Source of the DNA: Candidatus Omnitrophota bacterium | GTDB lineage: Bacteria > Omnitrophota > Gorgyraeia > Aquiviventales > Aquiviventaceae | Length of the DNA: 14,056 nucleotides | Reading direction: 5' to 3' | NCBI GenBank assembly: GCA_020057015.1 | Contig: JAGVGS010000184.1 | Coordinates: 1 to 14,056 of the forward strand | Shown here: piece by piece, positions 6,638 through 14,056 of the stretch | Layout: each line of letters starts with the position of its first letter | How positions within the stretch are numbered: the first letter of the stretch is position 1 | Translations under genes and position numbers: made by a program | The notes under the pieces: model-generated | Databases searched by the model: none | The model's input: the letters and a program-made list of their open reading frames with translations, nothing else | What the model was told of the DNA's origin: nothing

Positions 6638-7543
6638 ATGACCGGCACTCAGCTTTTCCTCCAGCAGCTCGCCAACGGCCTCACCCTCGGCGCCATCTAC
6701 GCGCTGATCGCCTTGGGCTACACCATGATCTACGGGGTGATCCAGCTCATCAATTTCGCCCATGGCGAGGTCTTCATGGTGGGCAGCTACCTCGCCCTGA
6801 CACTCATGCTGGCCCTCACCGCGTTGGTGCCTTGGCCCGTGGCCTTGCTAGGCGCTCTCTTAGGCGCGATGCTGGGCTGTAGCGTGCTCGGCTGGGGTAT
6901 TGAGCGCTGGGCGTACCGTCCCATCCGCCAGGCACCCCGTCTGAATGCGCTCATCACCGCCATCGGGCTCTCGTTTGTCCTTCAAAATGCGATCATGCTG
7001 CTCTACGGGCCCACCGACCGCCAATTTCCCAATCCCGTGCCCTTGGTGCGCTGGGAGATCGGTGGGGTCACGGTGACCCTCATGCAGGTGTTGGTGTGGG
7101 GGGTGGCAGCCGCCCTGATGTGCGGGCTGCAATGGCTCGTGATGGGTACCAAGTTGGGCATGGCGATGCGAGCCACGGCCCAAGATCTCAAAATCTGCCG
7201 GCTCTTAGGCATTCCGGTGCATCGGCTCATCGGCGTGACGTTTGCGCTGGGCTCTGCGCTGGCGGCGGTGGGGGGCACGCTGTTTGGGATGACCTACGGG
7301 ACGATCAATTTTCACGATGGGTATGTAGTGGGCTTGAAGGCCTTTACGGCGGCGGTCCTGGGCGGCATTGGGAATATTCCCGGCGCCATGGTGGGTGGCG
7401 TGCTCTTAGGGCTGCTCGAGGGGTTTGGGGCCGGCTATCTTTCCTCGCAATGGAAGAACGTGTTCGCTTTCGTCGTGCTCGTGCTCTTGTTGCTCGGCAA
7501 GCCGACCGGGCTGCTGGGCGAACGGGTCGCCGACCGCGCATGA
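6638..7543 (+). CDS. livH: Branched-chain amino acid ABC transporter permease LivH
   Basis: A 301-residue inner-membrane permease subunit of the LivH family. Seen: the N-terminal LANGLTLGAIYALIALGYTMIYG and INFAHGE (38-44), both near-diagnostic of LivH, with several membrane segments. Near residues 175-200 lies the cytoplasmic coupling segment AMRATAQDLKICRLLGIP that contacts the ATPase, and GGIGNIPGAMVGG near the C-terminus. It forms a heterodimer with LivM. ATG 6638 gives the usual LivH N-terminus. No Shine-Dalgarno sequence is visible because the upstream bases belong to the palindrome, so initiation may be weak or coupled to livK. The stop overlaps the livM ATG by 4 bases (ATGA). Confidence 0.94.
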   Translation: MTGTQLFLQQLANGLTLGAIYALIALGYTMIYGVIQLINFAHGEVFMVGSYLALTLMLALTALVPWPVALLGALLGAMLGCSVLGWGIERWAYRPIRQAPRLNALITAIGLSFVLQNAIMLLYGPTDRQFPNPVPLVRWEIGGVTVTLMQVLVWGVAAALMCGLQWLVMGTKLGMAMRATAQDLKICRLLGIPVHRLIGVTFALGSALAAVGGTLFGMTYGTINFHDGYVVGLKAFTAAVLGGIGNIPGAMVGGVLLGLLEGFGAGYLSSQWKNVFAFVVLVLLLLGKPTGLLGERVADRA

Positions 7544-8475
7544 GTGCCGCGCGCGCGTGGAGCCTGGGGGCCGCCGGCGCTCTCCTGTTGCCGCTGCTGC
7601 ACCAGGATCCCTACCACCTCGATGTCCTCACCACGGTCTGGCTCTACAGCCTGCTGGCCCTGGGGCTGAACATCATCGTGGGCTGGGCGGGCTTACTGCA
7701 CTTAGGGTATGCGGCCTTTTTCGCCATCGGCGCGTACACCTATGCGCTGCTGAGCGTGAAGCTCGGCTGTCCCTTTTGGTTGGGGATCGCCCCGGCCATG
7801 GCCGCGGCGGCGTTAGGGGCCGCGCTGGTGGGCACCACCGCGCTGCGCGTGCGCGGCGATTACCTGGCCATCGTCACGCTCGGGTTCGGCGAGATCGTGC
7901 GCATCAGCGTCACCAACTTAGGCCCATGGACCGGCGGGCCCAACGGGGTGCTCGGCATCGGGCACCCGAGGCTGTGGACGCCGCACGGCGTCTTCGATTT
8001 TGGCGTGGCGTCGCTGCCGTATTATTACTTGGCGCTGGCCGCCCTGCTCCTCGTGGCCGGGGTCTGTTGGCGGCTGGAGCGCTCGCGCGTGGCGCGCGCG
8101 TGGATGGCGGTGCGTGAAGATGAAATGGTGGCCGCCTGCGTCGGCATTCCGGTGCCGCAAATGAAGCTGTTGGCGCAAGCCTGTGGCGGCGCGCTGGCCG
8201 GATTGGCCGGCGCCATTTTTGCCGCCAAGCAGGGCACCGTCACGCCGGATAGCTTTGATTTCGTGCTCTCGGTCATGGTGTTGGCTATGGTGGTGCTGGG
8301 CGGCAGGGGCAGCATTCGGGGGGCTATCGTCGGGGCGCTGCTGCTGGGCGCACTGCCCGAGCTGCTGCGCGGGGCGAACCAATACCGCATGCTGATCTTT
8401 GGACTGTGCATGGTGCTGATGATGCGCTGGCGGCCGCAGGGCTTTTTTGGGACGCGTCATGGCCGCACTGCTTAG
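7540..8475 (+). CDS. livM: Branched-chain amino acid ABC transporter permease LivM
   Basis: A 311-residue permease subunit that pairs with LivH. Seen: a short N-terminal membrane segment, then LGLNIIVGWAGLLHLGYAAFFAIGAY in two adjacent blocks (typical of LivM), LRVRGDYLAIVTLGFGEI, the coupling segment RAWMAVREDEMVAACVGIP, and a late GGRGSIRGAIVGA. Length is close to the family norm, without the extra N-terminal region of the E. coli protein. The frame is open far upstream, but that stretch lies in livH and does not match the family. ATG 7540 overlaps the livH stop by 4 bases, implying coupling. Its last 17 nt overlap livG. Confidence 0.94.
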   Translation: MSAARAWSLGAAGALLLPLLHQDPYHLDVLTTVWLYSLLALGLNIIVGWAGLLHLGYAAFFAIGAYTYALLSVKLGCPFWLGIAPAMAAAALGAALVGTTALRVRGDYLAIVTLGFGEIVRISVTNLGPWTGGPNGVLGIGHPRLWTPHGVFDFGVASLPYYYLALAALLLVAGVCWRLERSRVARAWMAVREDEMVAACVGIPVPQMKLLAQACGGALAGLAGAIFAAKQGTVTPDSFDFVLSVMVLAMVVLGGRGSIRGAIVGALLLGALPELLRGANQYRMLIFGLCMVLMMRWRPQGFFGTRHGRTA

Positions 8476-9241
8476 CCTCCAGGGCCTCAGCCAGCGGTTT
8501 GGCGGCGTGCAGGCGCTGGAGGAGGTGTCCTTCGAGATCGGCGTCGGGGAAGTCGTCGGCCTCATCGGCCCCAATGGGGCGGGCAAGACGACGCTGTTTA
8601 ACTGCGTCACCGGCGTGCAGCGGCCGCTGCGCGGCGCGCTGCTGCTGGGCGGGGAGGCGCCCACCTCGCTGGTGGGCCTGAGTGCTTCTCAAATTGCCGA
8701 ATGCGGCATTGCCCGCACGTTCCAGAATATCCGCCTCTTTGCCACGATGAGCGTGCTCGAGAACGTGCTGGTGGGCACGTATTTGCGCACCCACACCGGC
8801 CTGTGGGCGGCAGCCTGGCGCACCGGCGAGGCCTGCCGGGAAGAGCGCTGGGCGAAGGCCCGGGCGCTGGAGCTGTTGCGGTTGGTGGGCTTGAGCGGCC
8901 ACGAGTCTGTCGCGGCCGGCACGCTGCCGTTTGGCCTGCAGCGGCGGCTGGAGATTGCGCGCGCGCTGGCCTGCGAGCCTTCGCTGTTGCTGCTCGATGA
9001 GCCGGCCGCGGGCCTCCACCCGGTGGAAAAACAAGCCCTGCTGGCGCTGCTGCAGCAATTGAACGGCCAGGGGCTCACGCTCTTGCTCATTGAGCATGAT
9101 ATGCAGGTGGTGATGCCCATCTCGCATCGCGTGGTGGTGCTCGACGAAGGCCGCAAAATCGCCGAGGGCCCGCCGGCCGCGATCCAGCGCGATCCGCGCG
9201 TCATCGAAGCGTATCTGGGTGCTGCGCTGGTGAAGGGGTAA
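8459..9241 (+). CDS. livG: Branched-chain amino acid ABC transporter ATP-binding protein LivG
   Basis: A 260-residue cytoplasmic ATPase that powers the LivHM channel together with LivF. Seen: Walker A GPNGAGKTT (37-45), a Q-loop segment ARTFQNIRLF, a LivG-like signature LPFGLQRRLEIARAL (from 156), Walker B LLLLDEP with Asp180 and Glu181, the D-loop AAGLHP, and the switch His in IEHD. The signature has FGLQ in place of the classic SGGQ, which is normal in this subfamily (YGQQ in many LivG proteins). I chose ATG 8459 with GGGA 6 nt upstream; the in-frame TTG at 8447 is less likely. It overlaps livM by 17 nt, and livF begins 4 nt after its stop. Confidence 0.94.
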   Translation: MAALLSLQGLSQRFGGVQALEEVSFEIGVGEVVGLIGPNGAGKTTLFNCVTGVQRPLRGALLLGGEAPTSLVGLSASQIAECGIARTFQNIRLFATMSVLENVLVGTYLRTHTGLWAAAWRTGEACREERWAKARALELLRLVGLSGHESVAAGTLPFGLQRRLEIARALACEPSLLLLDEPAAGLHPVEKQALLALLQQLNGQGLTLLLIEHDMQVVMPISHRVVVLDEGRKIAEGPPAAIQRDPRVIEAYLGAALVKG

Positions 9242-9245
9242 GGGC

Positions 9246-9950
9246 ATGTTGCAGGTAAGCCACGTGGTCGCCGGCTATGGCGCGATTGACTGCCTCCATG
9301 GCGTGTCGCTGGAGGTGCATCCTGGTGAGATCGTCGCACTGCTCGGGGCCAATGGGGCCGGCAAGACCACCACGCTGATGGCGATCTCCGGCCTGTTGCC
9401 ATGCCGCGCAGGCAGGATCACTTTTGATGGCATGGACTTGCCGGACGAGTCCCCGGAGTCTCTGGTGCGCCGCGGCCTCTCCCATGTGCCGGAAGGCCGC
9501 CGTATTCTTGGCCGGCTCACGGTGGAGGAAAACCTGCGGCTCGGCGCGTACACGCGCGCGGACGCTGTGCAGGTCCACCAAGATCTGCAACGGGCCTACG
9601 CACTCTTTCCGATTCTCGCCAGTCGTCGACGGCAACTGGCCGGCACGCTTTCCGGAGGCGAGCAGCAAATGCTCGCCATCGCCCGCGGGTTAATGAGCCG
9701 CCCCAAATTGCTGCTGTTGGATGAGCCCTCGCTGGGTTTGGCGCCAAAAATGATTCAGCTCATGTTTGAGACCATCCAGCGCCTCAACCGTGAGGGGTTA
9801 ACCATATTGCTGGTCGAACAAAACGCCTACCAAGCGCTGCACGTGGCCCATCGCGGCTATGTGTTGGAAACCGGTCGTGTTGTGCTGGAAGATACCGCCG
9901 CGCACCTGACCACCAATCCCCGCATCACAGCCGCCTACCTCGGCAGTTAG
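9246..9950 (+). CDS. livF: Branched-chain amino acid ABC transporter ATP-binding protein LivF
   Basis: A 234-residue second ATPase of the importer, of normal LivF length. Seen: Walker A GANGAGKTT with Lys40, the LivF-typical RRGLSHVPEGRRIL and LTVEENLRLGAY, a canonical signature LSGGEQQMLAIARGL (from 135), Walker B LLLLDEP with Asp159 and Glu160, SLGLAP, and the H-loop region where LivF proteins carry Gln (VEQN). The ATG follows GGGGTAAGGG, a strong ribosome-binding site that overlaps the livG stop. It is the last gene of the operon; 165 bases of non-coding sequence follow. Confidence 0.95.
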   Translation: MLQVSHVVAGYGAIDCLHGVSLEVHPGEIVALLGANGAGKTTTLMAISGLLPCRAGRITFDGMDLPDESPESLVRRGLSHVPEGRRILGRLTVEENLRLGAYTRADAVQVHQDLQRAYALFPILASRRRQLAGTLSGGEQQMLAIARGLMSRPKLLLLDEPSLGLAPKMIQLMFETIQRLNREGLTILLVEQNAYQALHVAHRGYVLETGRVVLEDTAAHLTTNPRITAAYLGS

Positions 9951-9977
9951 TCTTGGCTCGCTTCCTCTAGTATTAGC

Positions 9978-10010
9978 AAGCGCCAGACCTGGAAAAGTGG
10001 TCTTGCGCTT
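9978..10010 (+). terminator. Imperfect hairpin after livF, possible weak terminator
   Basis: The arms 9978-9989 and 9999-10010 pair over 12 positions with one C-T mismatch around a 9-nt loop. It is the only hairpin between livF and the next promoter, where an operon end is expected. Only two or three T residues follow, so it is not a classic intrinsic terminator. Confidence 0.3.
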
Positions 10011-10039
10011 TGTCATTGCAAAAGCCCCTCAGGTATACT
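10010..10039 (+). promoter_or_regulatory. Candidate sigma70-type promoter for the large exported protein
   Basis: TTGTCA (10010-10015) and TATACT (10034-10039) each match consensus at 5 of 6 positions and are 18 bases apart. The expected start is near 10046, giving a leader of about 70 nt. The leader can form a C5/G5 hairpin (10067-10073 with 10090-10096) just before the ribosome-binding site GAGGGAG. No known riboswitch was recognised. Confidence 0.5.
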
Positions 10040-10115
10040 TTTTGATAAGACCACGTAATCACACATAACCCCCTGTGGCCTTCAGTGCGGGGGGTTTACG
10101 CACGTTTGAGGGAGC

Positions 10116-13100
10116 ATGTGGCGTATTACACCCATCCATAGAGCGCTCGCTGGGCTGCTGACGGCCGCCATGCTCGGCACGAGCTTGCCGCCCGAAGCCC
10201 TCGCGCAGTCGCCTCTGTTTTGGTCTGCCTCCCGCGGCCAATCCCCCTTTGACCTGCAACACCTCGATCTCAATACGCTCAGCATCCCGCCGTCGCTGGG
10301 CCACATCGTGGAGCGCTGGCAGCCGGCAGGACGGGCCACCAGCCTGGTGTTTCATCTGCAAGATGTGCATGCGCATGCTCAGGCGCAGTTTCAACTCAGC
10401 GCCCTGATCGATGAGCTGCAGCAAGCCGCAGGCATCAAGCTCGTGGCGGTCGAAGGGACGGCTGGGCGGTGTGAAACCGAACTGTACACGACCTTACCGG
10501 ATCCTCCTAGCACAGAGCAAGTCGCTCGGTTGTTTGTGCGCGAAGGCCTCTTTAGCGGGCCGGAGTATTACGCCATCACGCATCCGGAGCGCGTCCAACT
10601 CTGGGGTGTGGAGAATGACGCGGTCTTTCGCGAGCATCTCCAGGTCTCGTACGAGGGCAACCAGCAGGTGGATCTGTTGGCCAATATCTTGCATCGATTG
10701 CAACAGGGCTTGGAGGCTCAGACCGCCAAATATTGGCCAGCCACGATCCAGGAGCTGCATCGCTTAAGTCGCCACTACGAGAACGACCTCAGCGCAGAGA
10801 GCCTGGATGCCTTAATCAATGTGCTGCTGCAGGAGGGCAAGGCCCTGCATGTGGAGGAGGCGGCCTATCCGAACCTGCTGCGCTTGGAGGATGCGCGCTA
10901 TGTCCTGCGTCGCGTGCGCCCCGCACAGATCAATCGCGAGCGCCGCCAATTGCTGCGGCAGCTGCAACAGCGCCTGCCGGCGGCTCAACGCCAGCAACTC
11001 GCCCGGTTGAATAGGCTTTTTGAGCGCGCGGCGCTGGATCCAGCGACCTACTACGCGGCGCTCACGCTGCTGGCCGGGGCGCAAGCGTCACGGTATCCCA
11101 CCCTGATCCGCTATGGGCAGGCGCTGCGCAACGAGGCGGCCATTGCCCCGGCGGCGCTGCGGCAAGAGCTGCGCCAGTTGCGCGCGAGGATTGTCGAGGC
11201 CTCTCTGACGCCGGGCCCAGCGAAAAGTCTCGCCGCGCTGCTGGAGCGCATCGAGATCCTCCAGGCGCTGGTGCACACGCGCTTAGCCCCTGAAGAATTT
11301 GAAGCGTATCAGCAGTTTGCCCCGCAACTAGAGCCCGAGGCGTTCTTCAGCCTGGTGCAGGAGGTCATCGCTGATGCCCCCCCGGTTACGCCGCATGAGG
11401 TGCGGCAACTGCTCGGGGCCCTGGCGCCGTATGAGCGTTTCTATGCCTTAGCGCATCTGCGCGATGAAGCGCTGATACAAAACTTGCGTGCGGCGATGCA
11501 AGCGCAGGGTCTTACCTCTGCGGTGCTGGTGGCCGGGGGCTTCCACACACCCGGCATCGCAGCACAACTGCAGGCAGAAGGTGTCGCGTATGTCGTCATC
11601 GCTCCCCGCATGACGGAAGCGTTTGATCCCGCGTTGTATGAAGCGCGCTTGCGCAATGAGCTGCCCTCGCTGGAGACGCTGACCACTCGGCTGGAACAAC
11701 AGACCCTGAGCGTCAGTCTGGGATTGGGCAGCAGTGGTCGTGTCTCGGCGCTCTTTCACTGGCTCGGCCAGAGCTTCCAGGTGCCCATGCGCGCCGGCCT
11801 CTGGGCGTATTTTGTGCAACTGAAGCAGTACCTGCAGGCGAAGACGAAGGACCGCTTCGCATGGCTCCAGGACTGGTTTATATCGAACCTGCCACTGGCT
11901 CAAGCGCTGGGTTGGACGTACGACCTCACGGGGGATGTCGCGACCTTGAGTGGTTGGGGCCAACAGGTGACGCTGAGTCCGCAAGCGCCGACAAGGGACC
12001 TTGGCACCGAATTATCCGCACCGCTCAAGACCCAGGTGGAAGGCCCCAGCGCATTCACCTTTGATTTGGGCGTTGCGGCGGTAGCGGCCGGTGCGGCCCT
12101 GGCAGGATGGGCCGCCTGGCTGGCGAGTCTTGGGGTCTCGCCGCCCTTGGCGCTGGGCGTAGGGGGGTTCTTGGGTTGGTATGGCATTGGGGCGATCGGC
12201 GTCGCACTCGGCGGTCGCACAGAGGCACCACGCGCTGGGTCAAGGGTACCCTTTGCGTACGCCGTGCCGACCGATGCCCTGGCGCTAGCGCACATGGCGG
12301 CAGAGGATGTCATGACGGCGCTGGAACGTGATTTTGAGCGCGTGGGCAGCGATCCGAGCACCCGGGTGGTTGGTGTGCTGGCTGGCGGCGATACCCCCCA
12401 ACGCACGTATGAGCTGCTGGGGACGCCGAGATATGCCTCGCGTTTGAGCGCAGAGCAATGGAGCCGCGTGGACCTCTTCCTGGATGATGAGCGCGGCCCA
12501 GGGACCGATGATCCAGGAGCGCATCAGCGCATGATCGAAGAAAAGCTCCTGAAGGGGCTGCGGCAGATCGGTCGGCATCCAAGATTCCACCGGCTCTATG
12601 CAAAATCCTCAGATCTGACAGTGGAAGCGTGGCCCGCGCTGGTGGAGGAGTATAAGTCACAGTTGCTGCAGGCGCTCCACGACGCAGGAGATCAATTCGC
12701 CTTCGTCATGAAGGGGGTGGGCACCGACGGGCGACTGGGTTCGCTATTTCCAGAGAGCGCTGCGCTGGATGAAACGGCACTGGGATATACGGTGCTGCAG
12801 CGCGAGGGCGGATGGGGCATGACCCTCACACTGCCGGCACTGGCCGTTTCCAATAAAACGCTCCTACTGATGTCAGGGCAGCACAAGCGCCTGGCGTGGG
12901 GCCACATGCGCCGCGACTTGCGTGAGGATCCTGCGACCGCTCAGCAAGCGCTGCGTAAAACACCCGCGCGTGCCATTTGGGAAGCCCCGAATGTAAAACT
13001 GCTCATCGACCGTGCAGCGCTCCAGTGGCCCCAGCGTACCTTCAGCTGGACCGGAGGCACGGTGAAGGTGGATGTGCGCAAAGGCACCGATTCGCAAGGC

Positions 13101-14056
13101 CCCATCCTGTTGTTGGAACATGGGCTGTGGAGTCGTGGGACCTGGGAAACCCAAATGACAACCATCCCTGAGGAAATCACCGTTGCGTCGGTGCATCGCG
13201 GTGAGCTGCCCTGGCTGGTGCGCCTGCGCGGCCGCAAGGCAGTGCATCAGCACTGGGCCGATGGGTTGGAAGCGGTGGTGCAGGGCTATCTGGCCGAAGG
13301 TCGGCCGGTGGGATTGGTTGGGCATTCTGCCGCCGCGATGCTGATCAAGCTCGCGGCGTCTGACCCTCAGCGCTACCCAGGGATTAACCAGCTCATCCGC
13401 GAGAGCAAAGTCGTGCTCTCCCACCCGTTCTCGACCGCAGATATTCAACACGCGACCAAGAACATCGCTGATCTGCTGTATCAGCACCGAGAACGGCTGC
13501 CGCGGGCAGTGCTGCCACTGCTCTGGGCGATTCGTCTGAGCCTCTCCGAGCGCTTAGGGGGGGTGCGCGAGTTTGCCATCGAGCGCGTGCCGCGAGCCGC
13601 GATGTATTGGTTCACGTACAGCGTGCCGCAGCTGCTCATCCTGATGGCCGAGACCCTGGGGCGCTCACGCCTCACGCCGGAAACAGCCAGCGAGATTCTG
13701 GAGATTGCCGGCCTGCCGCCTCTTTGGGATCCGGTGCTGTTGGAGGAAACCAGCCGCAGCTCGATCAATCTCATGATTCTTGAGTTGGATGCCATGCTGC
13801 ATTATCCCCGCTCGGAAGAGGTGGCGGCCGAAGCCGCGATCAAGGCTTCCGGTGGGCAAGTGCTCACCATTGCCGACCCCAAGGACCCGCTGGTGGAGCT
13901 GAGCAACGCCGCCGCTGCCAACAAGCGCATGGGCGGCAAGCTCTGGCGCATGAACGAGAACTTGCCTAAAAAAGGCCTGAAGCGCCATCTCTCCCACTTG
14001 GAGAAGGAGCAGCGCTGGAACGCCCGAGTGTTGAACTTCCTCTTCGATTATCCACT
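10116..14056 (+). CDS. Large exported multidomain protein: ChaN/EreA-like, 6PGL/NagB-like and alpha/beta-hydrolase domains (3' end outside window)
   Basis: I read this frame codon by codon: it is open for 1313 codons and runs off the window. ATG 10116 follows GAGGGAG. Residues 1-30 form a Sec signal peptide ending ALA-Q. Residues about 75-500 resemble the ChaN/EreA/TraB group: HLQDVHAH (His80, Asp83, His85, His87), VAVEG (Glu113) and a late GGFHT (His477). Residues 649-700 are a Gly/Ala-rich hydrophobic hairpin. Residues about 713-910 match 6-phosphogluconolactonase/NagB: AGGDTPQRTYELL (from 756), DDER (790-793) and GTDGRLGSLFPES, where Arg873 replaces the catalytic His. Residues about 990-1300 are an alpha/beta hydrolase with HG (1002-1003), GHSAA (Ser1071), Asp1254 or Asp1257, and His1291 or His1294. 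The whole is unlike any single enzyme I know. Domain calls rest on motifs; the 6PGL and hydrolase folds are surest. Substrates are unknown. Confidence 0.85.
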   Translation, partial: MWRITPIHRALAGLLTAAMLGTSLPPEALAQSPLFWSASRGQSPFDLQHLDLNTLSIPPSLGHIVERWQPAGRATSLVFHLQDVHAHAQAQFQLSALIDELQQAAGIKLVAVEGTAGRCETELYTTLPDPPSTEQVARLFVREGLFSGPEYYAITHPERVQLWGVENDAVFREHLQVSYEGNQQVDLLANILHRLQQGLEAQTAKYWPATIQELHRLSRHYENDLSAESLDALINVLLQEGKALHVEEAAYPNLLRLEDARYVLRRVRPAQINRERRQLLRQLQQRLPAAQRQQLARLNRLFERAALDPATYYAALTLLAGAQASRYPTLIRYGQALRNEAAIAPAALRQELRQLRARIVEASLTPGPAKSLAALLERIEILQALVHTRLAPEEFEAYQQFAPQLEPEAFFSLVQEVIADAPPVTPHEVRQLLGALAPYERFYALAHLRDEALIQNLRAAMQAQGLTSAVLVAGGFHTPGIAAQLQAEGVAYVVIAPRMTEAFDPALYEARLRNELPSLETLTTRLEQQTLSVSLGLGSSGRVSALFHWLGQSFQVPMRAGLWAYFVQLKQYLQAKTKDRFAWLQDWFISNLPLAQALGWTYDLTGDVATLSGWGQQVTLSPQAPTRDLGTELSAPLKTQVEGPSAFTFDLGVAAVAAGAALAGWAAWLASLGVSPPLALGVGGFLGWYGIGAIGVALGGRTEAPRAGSRVPFAYAVPTDALALAHMAAEDVMTALERDFERVGSDPSTRVVGVLAGGDTPQRTYELLGTPRYASRLSAEQWSRVDLFLDDERGPGTDDPGAHQRMIEEKLLKGLRQIGRHPRFHRLYAKSSDLTVEAWPALVEEYKSQLLQALHDAGDQFAFVMKGVGTDGRLGSLFPESAALDETALGYTVLQREGGWGMTLTLPALAVSNKTLLLMSGQHKRLAWGHMRRDLREDPATAQQALRKTPARAIWEAPNVKLLIDRAALQWPQRTFSWTGGTVKVDVRKGTDSQGPILLLEHGLWSRGTWETQMTTIPEEITVASVHRGELPWLVRLRGRKAVHQHWADGLEAVVQGYLAEGRPVGLVGHSAAAMLIKLAASDPQRYPGINQLIRESKVVLSHPFSTADIQHATKNIADLLYQHRERLPRAVLPLLWAIRLSLSERLGGVREFAIERVPRAAMYWFTYSVPQLLILMAETLGRSRLTPETASEILEIAGLPPLWDPVLLEETSRSSINLMILELDAMLHYPRSEEVAAEAAIKASGGQVLTIADPKDPLVELSNAAAANKRMGGKLWRMNENLPKKGLKRHLSHLEKEQRWNARVLNFLFDYP

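Noticed and set aside
6797..6806. CTGACACT inside livH as a third copy of the REP-like core.
   Set aside because: It is a short match without a paired arm and is explained by the coding sequence.
7096..7539. Apparent N-terminal extension of LivM of about 148 residues.
   Set aside because: It lies wholly in livH in another frame, matches nothing in LivM, and ATG 7540 gives the usual start with a 4-base overlap.
10046..10115. Riboswitch in the leader of the large protein gene.
   Set aside because: Only a short C5/G5 hairpin is visible and no conserved aptamer core was recognised.

Overview
This is a GC-rich window with every gene on the plus strand, arranged as three tightly packed blocks. 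Lipoprotein and Sec signal peptides suggest a Gram-negative-type envelope. The last gene is a very large exported multidomain protein, a style I associate with uncultured lineages such as Omnitrophota. That assignment is a low-confidence inference, and no marker gene here confirms it.

Block 1 (1-5418) is a phosphate, polyphosphate and pyrophosphate neighbourhood. It holds the C-terminal end of a Ppx/GppA-type phosphatase, two tandem thymidylate-kinase-like P-loop proteins, phoU, a DUF502 membrane protein, and hppA for a membrane pyrophosphatase whose signature predicts K+-independent H+ pumping. The second kinase-like protein has arginine in place of the Walker A lysine. The genes are spaced closely or overlap, and a sigma70-like promoter lies after phoU, just in front of the DUF502 gene.

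Block 2 (5422-9950) is a complete LivKHMGF-type ABC importer for branched-chain or related amino acids: a lipoprotein binding protein, two permeases and two ATPases. Two REP-like palindromes sit inside it. One holds the livK ribosome-binding site and start codon in its loop, and its right arm encodes part of the signal peptide. The other fills the livK-livH junction. The two share the core RGTGNCAGNCACT, so they look like members of one repeat family.

Block 3 (9951-14056) is a 165-base intergenic region with a good promoter candidate, followed by one open frame of more than 1300 codons that runs off the window. It encodes a signal peptide, a ChaN/EreA-like domain, a hydrophobic hairpin, a 6-phosphogluconolactonase/NagB-like domain with its catalytic His replaced by Arg, and an alpha/beta-hydrolase domain with a complete apparent triad. 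This is the least conventional object in the window.

No tRNA, rRNA, CRISPR array, insertion sequence or transposase gene was seen. No stretch longer than about 165 bases lacks a gene.
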